Shown: positions 1-9,390 of the stretch, piece after piece
Numbering within the stretch: position 1 is the stretch's first letter
Layout of the letters: each line of letters starts with the position of its first letter
Origin: Paraburkholderia kirstenboschensis
GTDB lineage: Bacteria > Pseudomonadota > Gammaproteobacteria > Burkholderiales > Burkholderiaceae
Assembly (NCBI RefSeq): GCF_904848585.1
Contig: NZ_CAJHCR010000003.1
Location: forward strand, 248,001 to 312,000
DNA: 64,000 bases
Direction: 5' to 3'
Translations under genes and position numbers: made by a program
Notes under the pieces: model-generated
The model's database searches: none
Told to the model about the DNA's origin: nothing
What the model saw: the letters and a program-made list of their open reading frames with translations, nothing else

Positions 1-2
1 GC

Positions 3-932
3 GGCTTCGATGCCGCCGTGATTTTCACGGTCTATAGCCAGAGCCCGTTGCCCGCGGCAATGCTGTGCCATCTAGCGGGCATTCCGCGGCGGCTCGCGCA
101 TTGCCGCGAGAACCCGTATGCGTTGTTGACGGACTGGCTGCGCGAACCAGAGCCGCAGCAGCGCACCCGTCATGAGGTGGAACGGCAACTGGACCTCGTG
201 CGCCAGGTCGGCGCAGAAGCGCCCGACACGCGCATGCACTTCACGGTGCAGGACGCGGACCGGCGAACGCTTGCGGATCAGTTAGCCGCGAGAGGCGTGC
301 ACAGCGGCGCAAACGCCGACACGCCGTGGATCGTGTTGCACCCCGGTGCAACCGCCGCTTCGCGGCGCTATCCGCCCGAGCGCTTCGGCCAGGTTGCGAC
401 GCGCCTCGCAACCGAGACCGGAGCGCCGCTCCTGATCACCGGCAGTGCAAGCGAGCGCCCGCTCGTCGATGCGGTGATCGCCGCCGCCGCGCCTCGCGTT
501 CGCGCGCAACTGCACGATATGAGCGGCGCGCTCACGCTCGGCGAACTGGCCGCGCTGATCGAACAAGCGAGCGTGCTGGTGTCGAACAACAGCGGGCCGG
601 TGCATCTCGCGTCGGCGCTCGGCACGCCGGTCGTCGACCTGTATGCGTTGACCAATCCGCAGCACACGCCGTGGCAAACGCCGAATCGCGTGCTGTTTCG
701 CGATGTCGAATGCCGCTGGTGCTACCGCAGCGTGTGTCCGCAGCATCACCATGCGTGCCTGCTTGGCGTGACGCCGGGCGAGGTCGTGACAGCGGCGCTC
801 AAGTTACTCGCCGAAGCACAAGCGCGCGCAGCGTCCGTCGACTCCGATGCGCGCCGCCCGATCGCTATCCAATCCAACGCCCACCACAGCGACGCGGCGC
901 CGCCGCTCGCCGATGAACCGGTGGCTCCCTGA
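3..932 (+). CDS. Glycosyltransferase family 9 (heptosyltransferase-like), 5' end outside window
   Basis: The reading frame is already open at base 3, so the N-terminus lies upstream. The visible part is the C-terminal Rossmann domain of a GT9 enzyme, the family of ADP-heptose:LPS heptosyltransferases: a W-[IV]-hydrophobic-HPGA nucleotide-sugar loop near base 330, then an SNNSGPVHLASALGTPVV segment near base 580. The family's Cys-rich tail (CRWCYRSVCP) follows near base 710. The protein should work at the cytoplasmic face of the inner membrane, adding a sugar to LPS core or another surface glycan. The last 45 residues are low-complexity and Ala/Asp-rich. Twenty-four bases separate it from the carbamoyltransferase gene, so it is probably part of the same operon. 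The donor sugar cannot be told from sequence. Confidence 0.85.
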   Translation, partial: GFDAAVIFTVYSQSPLPAAMLCHLAGIPRRLAHCRENPYALLTDWLREPEPQQRTRHEVERQLDLVRQVGAEAPDTRMHFTVQDADRRTLADQLAARGVHSGANADTPWIVLHPGATAASRRYPPERFGQVATRLATETGAPLLITGSASERPLVDAVIAAAAPRVRAQLHDMSGALTLGELAALIEQASVLVSNNSGPVHLASALGTPVVDLYALTNPQHTPWQTPNRVLFRDVECRWCYRSVCPQHHHACLLGVTPGEVVTAALKLLAEAQARAASVDSDARRPIAIQSNAHHSDAAPPLADEPVAP

Positions 933-956
933 AACCCACTCCTACTGCGAACGCCC

Positions 957-2702
957 ATGTACACACTCGGAATCAATGCCGTCTATCACGACAGCGCCGC
1001 AGCCCTGCTGCGCGACGGTGTGGTGCTCGCCGCCGCCGAAGACGAACGCTTCACGCACGTCAAACATGCGAAGCGCCCCGTGCCCTTCTCGACCTGGCAA
1101 CTGCCGTTCGACGCGATCGACTACTGCCTGAAAGCCGCCGGCATCACGCTTGCCGACGTCGATCATGTGGCGTATTCGTACGATCCGAGCCTCTTCAGCG
1201 GCATGCCGAAACGTCCCGGCGCGACTATCGAGTTGCCATTCGATCCGGCCAACACGCGTCTGTCCGACCCGTCCGCATCGCCGTGGGACCCGCTCTTTCT
1301 CAGCTACATCTCGAACGCCAAGGGCCAATTGCTGGACGGCGCGCCGCATCATCTGCGCAAGCGCTTTCAGGGCGTGGACCGCGACCACGGCTTCAAGTGG
1401 CATTTCGTCGAACATCACCTCGCGCACGAGGCCAGCGCATTTCTCGCCGCCCCTTACGAAGATACGGCCGTGCTCACCATGGACGGCCGCGGCGAAGGCG
1501 TGACGACCAGCATGGGCCAGTTCGTCGGCGGGAAATACACGCGGCTCAAGCAGGTCGAACTGCCGCACTCGCTCGGCCTGCTTTATGAAGCGGTAACCGA
1601 CTGGCTCGGCTTCCTGCATTCATCCGACGAGTACAAGGTGATGGCGCTGGCGTCGTACGGCAAGCCGGAGTATCTCGACGTGTTTCGCGATATCGTGCGT
1701 TACCGCGGCGACGGCAGCTATACGGTCGACGCCCCGCGCCTCGTCAAACGCTTCGGCCCCGCGCGCGAACGCGGCGGCCCGCTGGAACAGCGCCACTTCG
1801 ATATCGCCCATTCGTTGCAGCGCGTACTCGAGGAAACCGTGCTGCAACTCGCGGGCTGGCTGCATGAGAAAACCCGCTTGAGCAAGCTCAGCATGGCAGG
1901 CGGCGTCGCATTGAACTGCGTGATGAATTCGAAGCTGCGCGACGCCGGTCCGTTCGACGAAGTATGGGTCCAGCCTGCCGCGGGCGACGCGGGCACCGCG
2001 CTTGGCGCAGCACTTTGGATCGACTCTCGCGAACGCAGTGAGCGCGGCGATCGCAAGCGTCATTGGGTGATGGATCACGCGTACCTGGGTCCCGAATATC
2101 CGGAACAGGAAATCGAACAGTTCCTGCAATGGTCGAAGGTACCGTACCGGCGGCTCAACGACATTGCCGGCGAGACCGCCGACCTGCTCGCGAGCGGCAA
2201 GGTGATCGGCTGGTATCAGGGCCGCACCGAGTTCGGTCCGCGGGCACTCGGGGCGCGTTCGATCCTCGCGTCGCCAGTCGATCCGCACATGCAGGCGAAG
2301 CTCAACGAGATCAAGGATCGCGAGGACTTCCGCCCGGTCGCGCCAGTCGTCATGGAAGAACATGCGAGCGAATGGTTCGTGAACGGCCACGTAGCGCCGT
2401 TCATGCTGTTCGTGTTCGACGTGCGCGCCGACAAGGCCGCGCGCATTCCGGCAGTGCGTCACGTGGACGGCACCGCGCGAGTGCAGACCGTAAACCGCTC
2501 GCAGCACCCGCTTTACTACGATCTCCTGTCCGCGTTCAACCAGCGCACCGGCGTGCCGATTCTCGTAAACACATCGTTCAATACGCGCGGCGAGCCGATG
2601 GTGAATTCGCCGCGCGATGCGGTGGAGTCGTTCTGGACTTCGCCGCTCGACGCGCTCGTGATCGGCCCCTTCGCCGTCGAGAAATCGCGGAGCGGCGCAT
2701 GA
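957..2702 (+). CDS. Carbamoyltransferase, NodU/CmcH family
   Basis: The 581-residue length fits the O-carbamoyltransferase family (NodU, CmcH, TobZ), which uses carbamoyl phosphate and ATP to carbamoylate a sugar or antibiotic hydroxyl. The N-terminal ASKHA-type fold is recognisable from GINAVYHDSAAAL (residues 5-17) and EDERF (28-32), and the metal-binding histidines from EHHLAHEAS (151-159). The C-terminal YrdC-like domain carries GRTEFGPRALGARSI (421-435). The gene sits among glycosyltransferases, so the likely substrate is a sugar of a surface polysaccharide. Its stop overlaps the next start by ATGA (2699-2702), implying translational coupling. The acceptor is unknown. Confidence 0.9.
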   Translation: MYTLGINAVYHDSAAALLRDGVVLAAAEDERFTHVKHAKRPVPFSTWQLPFDAIDYCLKAAGITLADVDHVAYSYDPSLFSGMPKRPGATIELPFDPANTRLSDPSASPWDPLFLSYISNAKGQLLDGAPHHLRKRFQGVDRDHGFKWHFVEHHLAHEASAFLAAPYEDTAVLTMDGRGEGVTTSMGQFVGGKYTRLKQVELPHSLGLLYEAVTDWLGFLHSSDEYKVMALASYGKPEYLDVFRDIVRYRGDGSYTVDAPRLVKRFGPARERGGPLEQRHFDIAHSLQRVLEETVLQLAGWLHEKTRLSKLSMAGGVALNCVMNSKLRDAGPFDEVWVQPAAGDAGTALGAALWIDSRERSERGDRKRHWVMDHAYLGPEYPEQEIEQFLQWSKVPYRRLNDIAGETADLLASGKVIGWYQGRTEFGPRALGARSILASPVDPHMQAKLNEIKDREDFRPVAPVVMEEHASEWFVNGHVAPFMLFVFDVRADKAARIPAVRHVDGTARVQTVNRSQHPLYYDLLSAFNQRTGVPILVNTSFNTRGEPMVNSPRDAVESFWTSPLDALVIGPFAVEKSRSGA

Positions 2703-3778
2703 GTCCATCCGCTACGGGACCGATCGACGTACGAGGCAGCTTCGGCAATCCGCATAGCGAAGCCGAGCCGATTGCGGCCGGGTATCCGGGCGTGCTGCTA
2801 GCCCACCTCGATGTGTCGGTGGTCGTGCCGACCTTTCGGCGGCCCGACATGCTGGCGTCATGTCTTCGCGCGTTGACGGAACAGGACTTTCCCCCAGACC
2901 GCTACGAGATCGTGGTCTGCGACGACGGTCCCGACGAAGCGACTCGCGCATGCGTCGCGCGCATCGCCGGCGAGCAGGCGGAGCGCGGCCTCGCCGTGCG
3001 CTACGTGCCGGTGACTCGCACGCAAGGCCCGGCGGGCGCGCGCAATGCCGGTTGGCAACAGGCGCGCTCGCCGGTAATCGCCTTTACCGACGACGACACG
3101 CTGCCCGATCCGCAATGGCTGCAAGAAGGGCTTGCGGCGATTCGCCAGGGAGCGGCAGCCGCAGCGGGCCGAATCGTCGTGCCGCTACCGGCTTCGCCGA
3201 CCGATTACGAGGCGGACGCGAGCGGCCTCGAGCGCGCCGAATTCGCGACCGCGAACGTATTCGTAGCGCGCAGCTTTCTGACGATGACCGGGGGCTTCGA
3301 CGAGCGTTTCACCTCGGCGTGGCGCGAAGACTCCGATTTGCAGTTCACGCTGCTGCAAGCGGGCGGCAAGATCGTGCGTGCGCGCGATGCGGTGGTCGTG
3401 CACCCGGTGCGCCCCGCGCGTTGGGGCGTCAGCATCTCGCAGCAGAAGAAGAGCCAGTTCGACGCGTTGCTCTACAAGAAGCACCCCGAACTATTCAAAA
3501 CGCGGATTCGCTCGTCGCCTCCCTTGCTGTACTACTTCATTCTCTGCGCCGCATTGGCCGCGCTGATCGGCGTTTTCGTGGGCGATGCCACCACCGTGAC
3601 GCTCGCATTGTTCGCATGGTTCGCACTGACGGCGTATTTCTGCGCAATGCGTTTGCGTGGCCGGGACCGCAGCTTGCGGCACATTGCCGAAATGGCATGG
3701 ACGTCCATTCCGATTCCGTTCCTTTCGATCTACTGGCGGCTCTACGGCGCTATACGCTACAAGGTGCTTTTCTTATGA
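2699..3778 (+). CDS. Glycosyltransferase family 2 with C-terminal membrane segments
   Basis: The start at 2699 overlaps the upstream stop; the frame stays open further upstream, but that stretch is only a shadow of the carbamoyltransferase. The 359-residue product has a GT-A domain: VSVVVPTFRRPDML for nucleotide binding (about residues 39-52) and FTDDD as the DxD-type metal site. A GGFDERF acceptor-side loop and an EDSD segment follow. The last 90 residues hold two or three hydrophobic helices, so the enzyme is probably anchored in the inner membrane. It overlaps the next gene by ATGA at 3775-3778. It should transfer one sugar during assembly of a surface polysaccharide; donor and acceptor are not predictable. 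Confidence 0.88.
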   Translation: MSPSATGPIDVRGSFGNPHSEAEPIAAGYPGVLLAHLDVSVVVPTFRRPDMLASCLRALTEQDFPPDRYEIVVCDDGPDEATRACVARIAGEQAERGLAVRYVPVTRTQGPAGARNAGWQQARSPVIAFTDDDTLPDPQWLQEGLAAIRQGAAAAAGRIVVPLPASPTDYEADASGLERAEFATANVFVARSFLTMTGGFDERFTSAWREDSDLQFTLLQAGGKIVRARDAVVVHPVRPARWGVSISQQKKSQFDALLYKKHPELFKTRIRSSPPLLYYFILCAALAALIGVFVGDATTVTLALFAWFALTAYFCAMRLRGRDRSLRHIAEMAWTSIPIPFLSIYWRLYGAIRYKVLFL

Positions 3779-4914
3779 ATGCAGGCTCGTTCCTCGCCTC
3801 AGCCGCACCGCGCCGCATCGCGATCTTCCGTGCACTGCAACTCGGCGACATGCTCTGTTCCGTGCCCGCGCTGCGGGCGCTGCGCGCAGCCTCGCCGCAA
3901 GCGCATATCGCGCTGATCGGCTTGCCGTGGGCGCAGTCGTTTGTCGAGCGTTACGCCGATCTCGTCGACGAACTGATCGTGTTTCCGGGAGCCGAAGGCT
4001 TTCCCGAGCAGCGCGAATCGGACGAAGGGCTGCCCGCATTCCGTGAGTGGATGCGCGCTCAACGCTTCGATCTCGCAATCCAGTTGCATGGCAGCGGAGG
4101 CATCGCAAACGATCTGCTGCTTCAGTTCGGCGCAAGCGCTCACGCAGGCTTCGTGCAGCCTCACGAGCGGCCGCGCGACGGCGTGTTTATCGACTGGCCC
4201 GATGACCTGCCCGAACCCGAGCGCTACCTTGCATTGATGAGCGCGCTCGGCGCCGAAACCACCGACCGGCGTTTGTCGTTTCCTCTCTGCGAGCGGGATG
4301 GCGACGAATACGCTTCGCTCGTGGCCGCGCATGGCATCGAAGCACAGCGTCTGGTGCTGGTGCATCCCGGTGCGCAATTGCCCTCGCGCCGCTGGCCGGC
4401 CGAGCGTTTCGCCGAAGTCGCGGACCGCCTGGCCGCCGACGGGTGGCAGATCGCCATCACCGGCACTGCGGCGGAAGCGTCGCTGACCGGCGCAGTGCTC
4501 GGCGCGATGACCGCGCCCGCGTTGCACCTCGCCGGTTCGACATCGCTCGGCGGACTGGCCGCGCTGGTTGCGCACGCGCAGCTCGTCGTCTGCAACGACA
4601 CGGGTATTTCGCATATCGCCGCGGCCATGGCGACCGCGTCCGTCGTGGTCGCGTCGGGCAGCGACACGCAACGTTGGGCGCCGCTCGATCACGTGCGGCA
4701 CCGCGTGCTTGCCGACTATCCGCCGTGCCGGCCGTGCATGTTCCGCGAGTGTCCTTACGGGCACCCTTGCGCGCTCAACATCGGCGTGGATCGCGTAGTC
4801 GAGACGGCGTGCGCGCAACTGGCCGAACTTCGCGGCGCGCATCCGGCCGGTCCCTGCGCATTGCATACCCCTGCTGAAACCGGACCCTTCGAGGAGTTGC
4901 ACCATGCTGCGTAA
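3775..4914 (+). CDS. Glycosyltransferase family 9 (ADP-heptose:LPS heptosyltransferase-like)
   Basis: The start at 3775 overlaps the stop of the GT2 gene, giving a 379-residue protein of typical GT9 length. Features are IAIFRALQLGDMLCSVPALRAL at the N-terminus (acceptor-side Rossmann domain), LVLVHPGAQLPSRRWP and VVCNDTGISHIAAAMAT in the donor domain, and a Cys-rich tail (CRPCMFRECPYGHPC) matching that of the first gene in the window. The two GT9 genes look like paralogues serving one glycan. The ending runs 11 bases into the next gene. The specific sugar is unknown. Confidence 0.88.
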   Translation: MNAGSFLASAAPRRIAIFRALQLGDMLCSVPALRALRAASPQAHIALIGLPWAQSFVERYADLVDELIVFPGAEGFPEQRESDEGLPAFREWMRAQRFDLAIQLHGSGGIANDLLLQFGASAHAGFVQPHERPRDGVFIDWPDDLPEPERYLALMSALGAETTDRRLSFPLCERDGDEYASLVAAHGIEAQRLVLVHPGAQLPSRRWPAERFAEVADRLAADGWQIAITGTAAEASLTGAVLGAMTAPALHLAGSTSLGGLAALVAHAQLVVCNDTGISHIAAAMATASVVVASGSDTQRWAPLDHVRHRVLADYPPCRPCMFRECPYGHPCALNIGVDRVVETACAQLAELRGAHPAGPCALHTPAETGPFEELHHAA

Positions 4915-5860
4915 CTGCCGCCGTCTCCGTGTGCTGACATGGCACGTGCACGGCAACTACCTGTACTACCTGACACAGGCGCCGCACGATTTCTATCTGG
5001 TGACGAAGCCCGGTCATCCGCCCGGCTATGCGGGCAAAGTGGGCGTGCTGCCGTGGGGCGACAACGTCCACGAAATCAATGCGGACGACGTGCCGGATCA
5101 GGAATTCGACGTGATCCTGTATCAGCACAAGACGCATTGGGAATATGACCGCGAGCATGTGTTGAGCGACGCGCAGCGCCGCTTGCCGCGCGTGTATATC
5201 GAACACGATCCGCCCCAGGAGAACCCGTTCCAGCAATGGCATTGGGTCGACGACCCGAACACGCTGCTGGTTCACGTCACGCACTTTAACCAGTTGATGT
5301 GGGATTGCGGCGTCACGCCGACGCGAGTAATCGAACATGGGGTGGTGGTGCCCGAAGGCGTGCGCTATAGCGGCGAACTCGAACGCGGCATTGTAGTCGT
5401 GAATCATCTCGCTCAGCGCGGCCGGCGCCTCGGCGCCGACGTATTCGCCGATGTGCGCACGCGCGTGCCGCTCGATCTGGTTGGCATGGACGCGGAGCGG
5501 TTAGACGGCATCGGCGAAGTCGGCAATCTGGATCTGGCCGCGTTCACCGCGCGCTATCGCTTCTTCTTCAATCCGATTCGCTGGACCAGTCTCGGCCTTG
5601 CCATCGTAGAGGCGATGACGATCGGCATGCCGATCGTGGGCCTTGCTACTACCGAACTCGCGACGGTGATCCGCAACGGCGAAAACGGCTTCGTGCATAC
5701 AGACATGAATGCGCTTGTCGACGCAATGCACGAACTGCTTCGCGATCCTGCAGAAGCGCGGCGCCTCGGTGAAGGCGCGCGACGCACGGCGCTGGAGCGG
5801 TTTCACATCGACCGTTTTGCGCAGGACTGGCACGACGCACTGCTGCAAGTGACCGCGTAG
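4904..5860 (+). CDS. Glycosyltransferase, GT4/GT1-like
   Basis: ATG at 4904 is preceded by GAGGAG (4891-4896) and overlaps the end of the GT9 gene. The 318-residue product starts RVLTWHVHGNYLYYL, a pattern of small GT-B glycosyltransferases. It ends with the donor-domain signature: NPIRWTSLGLAIVEAMTIGMPIVGL, then an NGENGFVHTD loop. The protein is shorter than classical GT4 enzymes (about 370-400), mainly in the N-terminal domain. It belongs to the same polysaccharide operon. The substrate is unknown. Confidence 0.8.
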   Translation: MLRNCRRLRVLTWHVHGNYLYYLTQAPHDFYLVTKPGHPPGYAGKVGVLPWGDNVHEINADDVPDQEFDVILYQHKTHWEYDREHVLSDAQRRLPRVYIEHDPPQENPFQQWHWVDDPNTLLVHVTHFNQLMWDCGVTPTRVIEHGVVVPEGVRYSGELERGIVVVNHLAQRGRRLGADVFADVRTRVPLDLVGMDAERLDGIGEVGNLDLAAFTARYRFFFNPIRWTSLGLAIVEAMTIGMPIVGLATTELATVIRNGENGFVHTDMNALVDAMHELLRDPAEARRLGEGARRTALERFHIDRFAQDWHDALLQVTA

Positions 5861-5868
5861 GCCACAGA

Positions 5869-5887
5869 TCGGCGCGGCTTGCGCCGA
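5869..5887 (+). other. GC-rich hairpin between GT gene and UDP-sugar decarboxylase gene
   Basis: A 7-bp perfect stem (TCGGCGC and GCGCCGA) closes a 5-base loop just after the stop at 5860. No T-run follows, so it is not a standard intrinsic terminator. It may protect the upstream message or weaken read-through. Confidence 0.35.
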
Positions 5888-5917
5888 ACAAACGTAAGAC
5901 GACTAGGACCACGCAAC

Positions 5918-6937
5918 ATGAAAGAACTTACCCGCAAGCGGATTCTGGTCACAGGCGGTGCCGGCTTTCTCGGCTCACACCTGTGCGAGCGGCTCGTGAC
6001 GCAAGGCCACGACGTGCTGTGCGTCGACAACTTCTATACGGGCACGAAAGACAACATCGCGCATCTTCTCGATTGCGCGAACTTCGAGCTGATGCGTCAC
6101 GACGTGACATTTCCGCTGTACGTGGAAGTCGACGAGATCTACAACCTCGCCTGCCCTGCGTCGCCGATTCACTATCAGCATGATCCGGTACAAACCACCA
6201 AGACGAGCGTGCACGGTGCGATCAACATGCTCGGACTCGCCAAGCGCGTGAAGGCGAGAATCTTCCAGGCGTCGACGAGCGAAGTGTACGGCGATGCGCT
6301 CGTGCATCCGCAGAAAGAAGACTACTGGGGCCATGTGAATCCGATCGGACCGCGCTCGTGCTACGACGAAGGCAAGCGCTGCGCGGAAACGCTCTTCATG
6401 GACTACCGCCGTCAACATGGGCTTTCCATTCGCATTGCGCGGATCTTCAATACGTATGGGCCGCGCATGCATCCCGCCGATGGCCGCGTGGTGTCGAATT
6501 TCATGATGCAGGCGTTGCGCGGCGAGCCGATCACGCTATATGGCGACGGCTCCCAAACGCGTTCGTTCTGCTACGTGGACGACATGATCGACGCGTTCAT
6601 CCGTTTAATGAACACCGCCGAAGATCCCGGCGGGCCGGTCAATCTCGGCAATCCGCACGAAGTCAGCATGCGCGAGATCGCGCAACGGATCGTCGCGATC
6701 ACGGGCTCAAGTTCGCCGCTCGAACTGCATCCGCTGCCGACCGACGACCCGTGGCATCGTCAGCCGGACATTTCGCGCGCGCGCGAGTTGCTCGGCTGGC
6801 AGCCGAAAACATCGCTCGACGATGGCCTTAAAGAGACCGCGCGCTACTTCCGCGCGCGGATCGAAGCAACGTCGGAAGCGACTGCCGACGTTGCCTCCAT
6901 TCGAGCGCACGCGGATCATCGCCCCGCCCTCACATAA
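5918..6937 (+). CDS. UDP-glucuronic acid decarboxylase-like (UDP-xylose synthase) SDR epimerase family
   Basis: ATG at 5918 is chosen because the Rossmann motif [12 protein letters not shown] then falls at residues 10-21, the normal position; the 13 extra upstream codons look non-coding. The 339-residue product has the extended-SDR catalytic residues in STSEVYGD and [11 protein letters not shown]. The latter variant of YxxxK is characteristic of UDP-xylose synthases, which oxidise and decarboxylate UDP-glucuronate. NTYGPRM and a [13 protein letters not shown] loop also fit. It would supply UDP-xylose (or a 4-keto-arabinose intermediate) to the adjacent glycosyltransferases. The 3' end overlaps the convergent recQ gene by 22 bases. 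Confidence 0.85.
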   Translation: MKELTRKRILVTGGAGFLGSHLCERLVTQGHDVLCVDNFYTGTKDNIAHLLDCANFELMRHDVTFPLYVEVDEIYNLACPASPIHYQHDPVQTTKTSVHGAINMLGLAKRVKARIFQASTSEVYGDALVHPQKEDYWGHVNPIGPRSCYDEGKRCAETLFMDYRRQHGLSIRIARIFNTYGPRMHPADGRVVSNFMMQALRGEPITLYGDGSQTRSFCYVDDMIDAFIRLMNTAEDPGGPVNLGNPHEVSMREIAQRIVAITGSSSPLELHPLPTDDPWHRQPDISRARELLGWQPKTSLDDGLKETARYFRARIEATSEATADVASIRAHADHRPALT

Positions 6938-8664
6938 CTCGCCAGAAACGTGCGGGTGCTGCCGTCGGGGAACTGCACGGCCACCTGCTCGCCGCTCGCC
7001 AGCGCAACTTCACCCGCGCCGTAACGCGGCACGCGCACCGCATCGCCCGGAGCCCAGACGCGTGGTTTTCGCGACTGCTCGCGCTTGCGCTGTGCGGCTG
7101 CATCCGCGTGCGTTTCTGCTGCAACGATAGCGTCGGGCGCCATGTCGATTTGCGGCGGATTCACGCAGTTGTCGCAGACACCGCAGCGCTCGGCGGCAGG
7201 CGAGTCGCCGTAATAGTCGAGGATCGCGCGCCAGCGGCATTGACCCGTTTGCGCGTAGTCGATCATCTGCTGCAGCGTTTCCCTGTCGTTCGCGCTCATC
7301 TGCTCGAATTGCGCCGCGGCATTTGCAACCGCGTCGCGCGCGGACTCCTGAGCGCCCTCACGGCTTCGCAGACGATAGCGGCGCTGCCGGTCGCGGCCGG
7401 CCACGCGAGCGTCGACCAGCATGTTCAACGCGACTTCCAGCTTGCCTGCACCGACATCCGGCAATGCTTCCTTGAGCGCGGCCAGCGTGACGCCCTTGGG
7501 TTCGTCGGCAATATGCGAGGCCAGCGTGTCGTAAACACGCTGCGCGAGTTCGACACTCGGATAGCGTCCCGCGAGAAAGAACTGCTGGATGCGCCGGTCG
7601 TTCAGATCGAACAGCAGCACACAATCGGCAGGCTCGCCGTCACGGCCCGCGCGGCCCGTTTCCTGATAGTAAGCGTCGAGACTGCCGGGAATCTGGTAAT
7701 GGATCACGAAGCGTATGTCCGCCTTGTCGATGCCCATGCCGAACGCGTTGGTCGCGATCATCAAGCGGGTGGCGCCCGACATGAACTGCTCCTGCGCTTC
7801 TTCGCGAGCGTCAGCCCCCAGCCGACCGTGATAGCGCGACACCGACTCGCCTGCCTCCGTGAGCCAGCCGTAAATACGATCGACGTCGCGCACAGTCGCC
7901 GCGTAGACGATGCCCGTGCCGCTGAGCGATGCAATCAGCTTCGACAATTGCTCGCGCTTGGCGGTCTCGGCGCGCGCTGCGCCGTCCTTGCCCCCCGCCG
8001 TGCTGACCTGCACGACGCGATAGCGCAGATTCTCGCGATACGTGCCCGTGCGAACCACACGCGGCTCGCGCAATGCAAGCGAGTGCACGATGTCGTCGAT
8101 CACGCGCGGCGTCGCCGTGGCAGTCAACGCGAGCACTGGCGGTTGTCCCAGCGACTTCACCGCAGCCGCGATCTGCAGAAACGCGGGACGAAAGTCGTGT
8201 CCCCATTGCGATACGCAGTGCGCCTCGTCGACAACCACTAGTCCGACACGGTTTTCCGGGCGCGCGCGCAACGTCTCGATGAAGGCCGGTTGCGCAAGGC
8301 GCTCCGGCGTCACGAACACAATGCCGCTCTCGCCCGCCGCGATCCGCTGCAGCGCTTCGCGCTCGGCGCGACTGCGCAGCGTGCTGTTCACGAGTGTGCA
8401 GTCGATTCCGGCGGCAAGCAGCTTGTCGGCCTGGTCTTTCATTAGCGCGATCAGCGGCGACACGACGAGCGTGGTGCCCTCAAGATGCAGCGCCGGCAAC
8501 TGATAGCAAAGCGACTTGCCCGCGCCGGTCGGCATCGTGGCAAGCGTGTCCTGGTGTTGCAATACGCTGCGGATAATGTCCTCCTGACCGGCGCGCAAAC
8601 GCACGATACCGAACATGTCACGCATGGTCTTGCGCATGCTGCGAAGCCGTTGGTCGACTGTCAT
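6916..8664 (-). CDS. recQ: ATP-dependent DNA helicase, RecQ family
   Basis: The start at 8664 (MTVDQRL) is preferred over an in-frame start 32 codons upstream, because RecQ similarity begins there and the upstream part is Ser/Arg-rich filler. The 582-residue protein has Walker A MPTGAGKS (44-51), DEAH (146-149) and the RecQ signature SQWGHDFRP (152-160). The motif VI region [14 protein letters not shown] follows, then four zinc-binding cysteines in the RecQ-Ct region ([25 protein letters not shown] arrangement, seen as C-x18-C-x2-C-x2-C). There is no obvious HRDC domain; a short beta-rich tail resembling an SH3-like module ([20 protein letters not shown]) takes its place. It unwinds DNA 3' to 5' in recombination and repair. 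Confidence 0.92.
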   Translation of the reverse strand: MTVDQRLRSMRKTMRDMFGIVRLRAGQEDIIRSVLQHQDTLATMPTGAGKSLCYQLPALHLEGTTLVVSPLIALMKDQADKLLAAGIDCTLVNSTLRSRAEREALQRIAAGESGIVFVTPERLAQPAFIETLRARPENRVGLVVVDEAHCVSQWGHDFRPAFLQIAAAVKSLGQPPVLALTATATPRVIDDIVHSLALREPRVVRTGTYRENLRYRVVQVSTAGGKDGAARAETAKREQLSKLIASLSGTGIVYAATVRDVDRIYGWLTEAGESVSRYHGRLGADAREEAQEQFMSGATRLMIATNAFGMGIDKADIRFVIHYQIPGSLDAYYQETGRAGRDGEPADCVLLFDLNDRRIQQFFLAGRYPSVELAQRVYDTLASHIADEPKGVTLAALKEALPDVGAGKLEVALNMLVDARVAGRDRQRRYRLRSREGAQESARDAVANAAAQFEQMSANDRETLQQMIDYAQTGQCRWRAILDYYGDSPAAERCGVCDNCVNPPQIDMAPDAIVAAETHADAAAQRKREQSRKPRVWAPGDAVRVPRYGAGEVALASGEQVAVQFPDGSTRTFLASYVRAGR

Positions 8665-8980
8665 AGTTGAAAACAAGCGTCCTTGCGGGCGTTCCCGCCC
8701 GCGGTTGGATTGAGATGAGCGTGAAGACGAATTCCCGCGCGCAATACCGTGACCCGCCACTCACGGCTGCATGCGCAGATCGGTGCCGCAAATCGCGCTG
8801 GACGTGAGACGCACCAGCGCGTCGGCAGGTCGAGCCTGCGTTGAATTCGCGGGCCTTGTCACCGCATAGCAATTCGCGTGCAACGCTTCACCCGAACCAC
8901 CGTCGGCGAGGCGGGTATCGCGTTTGCTCGAATCTCGATGTGCGTGCACGAAGCGTCAATCAACCTGAGAGGAGAAAAGC
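8665..8980. other. 316-bp gap between recQ and a small acidic protein gene
   Basis: This divergent spacer holds an apparent alcohol dehydrogenase relic on the minus strand (8761-8835, listed separately) and, at its right end, the Shine-Dalgarno AGAGGAG of the next gene. No convincing sigma-70 promoter was recognised, although recQ and the plus-strand gene must both be transcribed from here. Confidence 0.5.
8761..8835 (-). pseudogene. Short relic of a zinc-dependent alcohol dehydrogenase
   Basis: Minus-strand translation ends in ALVRLTSSAICGTDLRMQP followed by a stop. The core RLTSSAICGTDL is the catalytic-zinc segment of MDR alcohol dehydrogenases. It lines up with [13 protein letters not shown] of the intact enzyme at 10094-11263. 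No cofactor-binding domain follows, and the frame stops two codons after the matching block, so at most about 25 residues survive. It is a likely remnant of a deleted or decayed paralogue; chance similarity is possible because the block is short. Confidence 0.45.
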
Positions 8981-9238
8981 ATGAACCAGGAACCGTCCGA
9001 TCCCGTCGAACGCGCGGACCAGCGGCGCGAAAAGTTGGGTGATGGAGACGTCAAGATCAAGTCCGACGGCACAGTGGAAGAGCGGGAACATGGAAGCGTC
9101 GACCCGACGCTAGTTCCGAAGGGAAAAGACCATCCGTCTGAAGGGCCGTACACCCCGGAGCATGATCACGTGGATCCCGATCTCGAACCGGGTGGCGCCG
9201 AAGGCCATCCAACCAGTAAAGGCGATCTGTCAGCGTGA
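8981..9238 (+). CDS. Small, highly charged hypothetical protein
   Basis: A strong Shine-Dalgarno (AGAGGAG) lies 6-8 bases before ATG 8981, and a clear intrinsic terminator follows at 9344-9376, so this looks like a real monocistronic gene. The 85-residue product is almost free of hydrophobic residues, rich in Asp, Glu, Gly, Pro and His, and has no cysteine, signal peptide or membrane segment. It is probably intrinsically disordered. Function is not recognised; small hydrophilic proteins of this sort are often stress-induced, but nothing in the sequence proves that. Confidence 0.65.
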   Translation: MNQEPSDPVERADQRREKLGDGDVKIKSDGTVEEREHGSVDPTLVPKGKDHPSEGPYTPEHDHVDPDLEPGGAEGHPTSKGDLSA

Positions 9239-9343
9239 CGCGGTACGCGTGGTTCAAGGCGACGCAGTTCGCCTTGACCAGACGTTCCGCAAAGACAGCG
9301 AGCAAGACAACCTGAAATAGCGCGCAAATTGAAGGCTAAATTG

Positions 9344-9376
9344 AAGCGTACCCGCCATCTGGAAGGTACGCTTTTT
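9344..9376 (+). terminator. Intrinsic terminator
   Basis: A perfect 9-bp stem (AAGCGTACC 9344-9352 with GGTACGCTT 9365-9373) and a 12-base loop run into five consecutive T. It is placed to end the small-protein transcript and also insulates the convergent gene at 9391. Confidence 0.8.
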
Positions 9377-9390
9377 CGCTTATGCACCGC

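Noticed and set aside
4775..5407. 210-residue minus-strand frame opposite the GT gene
   Set aside because: It is antisense to a well supported glycosyltransferase gene, has no ribosome site and shows no recognisable domain.
7108..8241. 377-residue plus-strand frame inside recQ
   Set aside because: RecQ helicase motifs occupy the other strand over the whole stretch; the frame has no domain.
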